NCBI GenBank assembly: GCA_036362985.1
Contig: JAYGXS010000004.1
Location: 14,931,583 to 14,995,582 of the forward strand
Origin: Ligula intestinalis
Taxonomy: Eukaryota; Platyhelminthes; Cestoda; Diphyllobothriidea; Diphyllobothriidae
Direction: 5' to 3'
DNA: 64,000 nucleotides
Shown: in pieces, positions 58,701-64,000 of the stretch
How positions within the stretch are numbered: the stretch's first letter is position 1
Layout: every line of letters starts with the position of its first letter
Program-made: the position numbers and the translations under genes
The notes under the pieces: model-generated
Told to the model about the DNA's origin: nothing
Database searches by the model: none
What the model saw: the letters and a program-made list of their open reading frames with translations, nothing else

Positions 58701-60146
58701 TCTACCACTTCACTCCCTAATAAATTCCAGTTTTACCCTAAAGACCCTTGACTGTACTGATCTGCACAGAGTTAAAAATTAATTTCTAACGGAAATTAAA
58801 ATGCTGCACTTAAGACAGACTGACGTGGCTTTTAAAAGCAGCGCGTGCTATCCATAATTGCGTGCGAAAAAATTTAAAGTCTACTTTATTAGTGTACCTT
58901 GGCAGGAAAAAATGTTAACCAGATTTCCTGAACAGAACAACGTTAGGGGTAAAAGAAGTCGCTTTAAAAATGTCGTAGTTTTTGCGTAATTTCCTCTCAA
59001 ATTCTGGAATGAAGAATCTTTCTGACGTACAAAGGCCTGATAAATCGATGGTATGTAGCGTTTTTTGGAAGGTTAAAGTAAAAAAAGTATTTTAGTAAAA
59101 CTCACATTGAAGACACGAATTGCGGAATTGCTCAGAAAAGTCCATGGTTAAGTCAAAATAACTGAAGACGTGAGAAGGTCTCGCAACTTTGAACAAATTA
59201 ATTGTTCTATCGGACGGTAACTACCGCCATTAAGTAAATTTTCGATCAAATGTATTCCCCAAAATGACTGCCCTCTAATACCTGCTCAAATCCTATACTT
59301 CCATTTACCAATAAGAAGTTATTGTATTTCCTCTCGTCCTTGCTTCTCTGAGAACAGAGGAAAACATCATATCCTCGAAAAATATGCTGTCAGGAAATGT
59401 TAGACTTTTAGTTTATTGTCAGACGCCACAAATACGACATTTGCCAGGGGCAAATGCGTAAATACCTGCTTTAGTCGACTACTGTTCACGCGTGCAGAAA
59501 CGCTGTTGCCTGGGTAACACAAATATACTGTGCATTGCAGAAATTTCACGAAATGTTGGATTAGACTTATTTCTTGCCTGAAATGGCAAGCCTGTTTCTA
59601 CAGTACGCAGCCCGTATGCGACACGCCGTCGTCAATTTATGGGTCATTCTGTTCGGTGTGGCCTGTTTCACTCTCTTTGAAGGAGTTATTTTGCGTACGT
59701 TGACCTTGTTAATCCATAGGGTATCCATTTTTAGAAATAACTATGGCGAGGATATTCATTTTTAATCATGATCTTTCATAATTCAAGTAGTTGCATTACT
59801 GACAGCACTTCGTTTTCGCGAGGTTGGTGGGTTCGCTTCTTAATGTAGAAGGGATTCCACATTAGCTTCAGAGCGATTAGTTGGCGTGCGTGTGTGATGT
59901 TCCGTCAGCCGATCAAAATAATGCGCTAGCATGTGGATGCCAATTATTTGCACAGGCGTATTGATCTTCCAAAAGAAAACGGCTCTTTTTAATGCATTTC
60001 TGCCCATAATATAAGCTAGCTGGTGAGCGGCTATTGATAAGGCTCGACCGCAAACTCCAAAGTACAATAGGCCAAGTGAGTTCCGTAACCGATCTGTAAG
60101 CGTAACCTATCATTGTGCACGTTCCCAATCGAAACCTGAAAGGCAA
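52721..60146. other. Long AT-rich stretch without recognised genes
   Basis: Over 7 kb of AT-rich DNA. Frames of 60-87 codons (for example 54342-54605 and 54788-55051, +) show no domain, no splice partners and no repeat family that I recognise. It may be intergenic or a very long intron. Confidence 0.45.
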
Positions 60147-60420
60147 CGGGCCCGCGGCACAGTGGTTAAGCCGTTGGACTTCTAACTACGGAGTTCGAAG
60201 TTAGGAGTCACCACCACTGGGGTTGGTAGTGTCTGGCTGGTGAAGGCTGATATGCCAGAGATGGCCAAACCCTCTTTTCTTTTCTGATCTGCAAATATTC
60301 CCATGTTTACTTTGAAAAGTCGATTCGGCAAACATATATTTTCAGCAACTCTTCATCAGGCCAATATATTCGCAGAGATAATTAACATTTCATAATTGGA
60401 CAAGGTTAATAAGTGAACTT
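60147..60420 (+). repeat. tRNA-derived SINE, family A, followed by a shared module
   Basis: The head (60147-60215) has GCGGCACAGTGGTTAAGCCG and GGAGTTCGAAGTTAGG; the body has GGCTGATATGCCAGAGATGG followed by CC. Downstream, 60317-60420 matches 14747-14850 (GTCGATT, TTTTCAGCAACTCTTCATCA). The module on its - strand starts CTGATGAAGAG, which loosely resembles the hammerhead-like start. Confidence 0.65.
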
Positions 60421-62429
60421 TGATATAAATTATCGTTGCTAATGCATTTCTACCTGTAGTAGATTCAATGCATACATTATAACAACAAGAGAAAGAGCGT
60501 CAGACATTTAAGATGCATCACATGCCTTCTGTGCGAAACTATTTTATCTCAAGGACATACGTATGTTTTGGAGAAATCTGAAGCTACATTTTGCAAACTT
60601 AAGACGCTCTTTTGTATGGTAAGTCAAAAATATTATCCAAAGAAAATTACGAATAAGTCACACAATTTGTGCTTTCCCGCTGTTTACATGCATTTGCTAT
60701 GTACCATGGTTTCACTTGAATTAGCGGCCATCTGTACCACCTCCTGCTAAATTTGGGTCTTGACATCCGAAAGCATGTTCTCTTTCTTTGTCATGGTTCT
60801 TACCGGAAATGAAAGTGAGTTCTGGGCGAAGAATGAAATTCCCTGGACTCTTCCAATCCCTACTCGTGTCCGTCGTTAGAAATAAATAAAAGCTCAGAGA
60901 TCTGGTGACATTCATATTCACCCTTCCAGACAGGGACATGCGTCAATTCTAGATATCTATTTTTTGAGCAAAGGACAAACCGGCATCCTGGTTGCAGAGT
61001 CTTTTTTTAAATAGGAAGCCCTTCTTACGTCAAATCCGTCGATCAGACTGATCCGCGAGGACTGAAAACGAAATTATGTCCCGAGGAAGATGAGTGGCTA
61101 GTCACCGGGGCGGTCTTTTGTTTTGCCTATAAGTAATTTTGCGTTTTTGTAGCCTTGTCTGTCCAGTCAGTCCAGCATAAAAGCTTTTGGATTGAATCAG
61201 CAAATAACACCACAATATTCAATAAATGGCATTAGCGATCGACGGACTTAAACCGAGTGGGTTGCCAACGTTTATGAAAATGTAGGAAGCGCCATTATAA
61301 AAAGAACTGTCTCAGGTGTTTTCTATTTTGATATTCATGTACGGAACGAAGACAAACACGGTGAGGAAATCTAGACTCTCTACCGATAAAAATGGATTCA
61401 AATTCAAGCGGTTATCGATCTTACTGTTATTTTACTCAGCTGACGACGTGTAATAATCGACACAACTATACCAAGTTATCGTTCTCTGTAATTATCTAGA
61501 AGTCGAACGCTAGTCGAAATGCTAAATGTACCCAAACAAACGGCTGTTTAACCACCACGAAGAACAATGTCCCCATGCGCGTCAAAACAGGCTGGACATA
61601 AAATGACGATTTGCTTATGTTTTTAGTTCTTGTGAGGCGGACGTGCTAGGCACTGCGTACGAAAGTAGAGTTCCGTTGACTTTCACAGCTCTTACAGAAT
61701 AATAGCAGTTGACTGGTAAAGGAAGATCAAGGCGCTGAGGACGGAGGTGGATTACGCTCATAATCTGCCCTCTTTGAGGTAGGGGGGGGGAAGAATTGCT
61801 GTGGAGTGGTAACGTCTTGATGATGGCAGACGAGAACTTGTCAAGGCAACTATTATATGATTCCATGGATACGATGTTAAAGGTAAATCGGACCCACAAA
61901 AGACCACCAGTAAATTCAAACAAATCAGACACCTGATACCCCGAAGGGTCTCACACAGCGCTGTGACACACCAAAGCGAAGGCTGAAGCAATGTTTTTAA
62001 TATTGAATTCAATAACAAAGTCCAGGAAAAGGCGTGAACTCAAAAAACACCCACCCGCTGACATCGTGTCCACATTGCTAAGAAACATTTGGGCGGTAAG
62101 TGGGCCTCCATAAAAATCTCCGTACTTAGTAAAATGCAGTATAATAAGGTTGTATCTCACAGCAGAAAAAGTCATCATAAGCAACAGTTTTGGCACGACC
62201 CGCGGCAAGCTGTTCGGTTACTTGTAAACCCATGATCTTGCATCGGTTCCTCCCCATCCCCCAAAGGGACCGTATGGTAGGTGTTATAGAGCAACACAAA
62301 CTCCAGATAAAGACACAAAAACTTGATTCTTGGTGCGTTCCCATACCAAAAGCCTAAAACGGGGGGGGCATTGATGGTAAACACAGCACAAGCCAGCTAA
62401 ACCCTTATGGTAATGCCAATCTGTAGTAT
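60421..62429. other. Nothing recognised
   Basis: Short frames; a poly-G run near 61782. No domain or known repeat family. Confidence 0.45.
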
Positions 62430-62735
62430 CGAAGTCAAGTGTGGCGGCTCTGATCGCGCCTGCCACCCACGCTCGATTTTGTTGACTGTCTTCACAGCGA
62501 GCATAGGTGGGTAAGTTAAAAGCGCGAGAGTGCAGCTGCGTATAAAATGGAAGGCAGGCATCCCGAGAAATTTAATTTCAAAGAAAGGCGTCATTTGGGA
62601 AAAATAGAAACCATATTCAGTAAATTTTGACACTGGATCCCCAGGTCGTCGTCAGACTTCAGAAACTGTGCGAAGAAAAATGACAGTTCAAAGTGCTCGT
62701 ACAGTTATAAAGTCATGTAGTGTGGGCACTATATG
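62430..62735. repeat. GC-richer block and single-arm copy of the 44-kb foldback element
   Basis: 62619-62735 matches one arm of the element at 44193-44791 (GTAAATTTT.GACACTGG, CCAGGTC.TC.TC.GAC, GTGCGAAGA or GTGTGAAGAG). The block just before it (62430-62560) is richer in GC than its flanks and may be part of the same element. Confidence 0.55.
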
Positions 62736-63769
62736 GTAACTGTTATTTGCGTCACGTCGTGAGGGTTTAAGTTAACAGTTGCAATGGCGTAATGGAAAAT
62801 TGGTAACTGTCGATTCGTGTCATCTGGTGTGGGCGCTAATTGTGGTAAATGTTGATCCATAGCTATCGACTGTAGTCTCTTCCACATTTTTAAGACTATA
62901 TACCTGTGCCAGCACTCTGAAATGTTAATTGTGCTTTGCACATTTTCTCAAGTCTGAAAAGCACGGAATAATGTTCCTAATTTTCCTAAAGGAACTCTTT
63001 CCTTAAGAGTGAGGGTGGCATTTGCAGCGCAAGTCTACTATTACGAAAAATAATATACGCACAAGTCATATTCTTTGCACTACCCTCCCGTGGATCAATA
63101 AATGGACATCGTTCAACAAGAAAAACGAAGCTTTATCGTCTTCTCACATACAAAGCGGTGTTTGAAGCAACAAATTACAGAAACTAATCACGTCTTATTT
63201 ACCTATACAACAGCAGACCAAGCATATGTCGCATGCATTTCTTTGCTGTATACGAATACGTAAAAATTCCTAAATAAAACAACACAACTCAGCACTCACT
63301 TAGAAAAACTCATCATGCATCCAGGCATATCGACCAGACAGTTGGCAACGTGATCACACGGGTATGCACGACAGCTGCCAATAACGCATCACTCAAGCTA
63401 ATATCAAGTGGTGAATTTCTTCCAACGTCCGTGAGACAAGCGAAACGTCGTGTGTGTGCGTGTGGGACAGTCCATATGTCCCTAGCCTGAGAAAAGTCAA
63501 CTTAAAGAAGAGGGGCCTTAAAAAGGAGATAGTCAGTAGCCTGTGGTATTGCGCTGATTCTTCTTTCGTTGCGATGGCTAATAACAACTTGCCTGAGGAG
63601 TATATAAACTGCTGGAACAGAAGTTAGTGACACTTTTTCACTGCTGTTAACGTAATATGTTTAACAGCTAAACTTACCATCCTCCATCAAATTGCCTGGT
63701 GTATCAGGCAACATGCGGCCACCCAGGCAATGAAAACGGCAAAAGTACTTAAATTACTGCAAAGCCTAT
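62736..63769. other. Nothing recognised
   Basis: Short frames only; no repeat family member identified. Confidence 0.45.
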
Positions 63770-64000
63770 ACCCCTAGTCCCAGAATTTTTTCCTTCAAGA
63801 ACGGTGGTTATAGAGAGTCTGTAGGTGGGGAAATAGAAATGCTGTGAAAGGAATTTGTAGAAACAAGTCTAAAGTGGAAAAATATAAACGAATTTGTTTC
63901 CGTGGTTAGTGGGTGTTGGTTGTTTCGCACGTAAATTGAATACGTGCGTGGTGCTTCGTACTTATCTACCTCCAGAATGGTAAGTTGGACCTCAAATAAG
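63770..64000 (+). repeat. Dispersed repeat family R, copy at the right edge
   Basis: Landmarks in order are CCCAGAATTTTTTCCTT, AACGGTGGTTATAGAG, GTAGGTGGGGAAATAG, AAGTCTAAAGTGGAA, ACGTGCGTGGTGCTTCG and CCTCCAGAATGGTAAGTTGG. It is collinear with 33456-33700 and continues past the window edge. Confidence 0.75.

Overview
The window looks like repeat-rich, gene-poor nuclear DNA from an animal, most likely a flatworm (tapeworm or fluke); that assignment is an inference. It rests on spliced exons with GT..AG introns, several decayed non-LTR retrotransposons, at least four Penelope-like element (PLE) remnants of different lineages, and many dispersed repeats carrying tRNA-like heads. There is no sign of bacterial operon structure, no CRISPR array and no rRNA. 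Nearly all other open frames are short and unrelated to each other.

The one recognisable host gene is a MACROD-type macrodomain hydrolase on the + strand between about 11.8 and 18.1 kb. Four exons are firmly supported by conserved motifs, splice sites and matching phase (12381-12626, 14029-14163, 14395-14465, 17963-18046). A fifth, N-terminal exon (11789-11936) is tentative. An AATAAA follows 80 bases after the stop. Its last intron holds tRNA-like foldback repeats, an exact 69-bp tandem duplication and an antisense PLE fragment.

Layout: 1-90 is an inverted endonuclease fragment of a LINE; 100-1380 is a decayed reverse transcriptase of a second LINE family; 1950-6510 is a nearly full-length but broken LINE with ORF1, endonuclease and reverse transcriptase; 6995-9254 (- strand) is a third LINE. 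11.8-18.1 kb is the MACROD-type gene. 19.1-20.7 kb holds tRNA-derived repeats, including a foldback pair. 27-29.5 kb holds diverged tandem and direct repeats. 30.9-31.6 kb is PLE-B. 33.4-34.9 kb holds two further repeat families. 35.97-38.10 kb is PLE-C, bounded by inverted arms of about 430 bp and a 12-bp target-site duplication. 42.0-42.6, 44.2-44.8 and 45.5-45.9 kb hold dispersed and foldback repeats. 46.8-47.1 kb is PLE-D. 47.75-48.72 kb is a palindromic insertion of about 940 bp with a 14-bp target-site duplication. From 48.7 to 64 kb there are only scattered repeats.

The most interesting signal is shared by PLE-C and the palindromic insertion. Both consist of two outward-facing inverted arms of about 430-440 bp, each with a hammerhead-ribozyme-like core (CTGANGA ... 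GAAA, partly decayed in one PLE-C arm) near its outer end, and both are flanked by short target-site duplications. One contains PLE coding sequence between the arms; the other contains almost nothing. The second may be a non-autonomous, foldback derivative of a PLE. This is read from sequence only and has not been tested by folding or database search.
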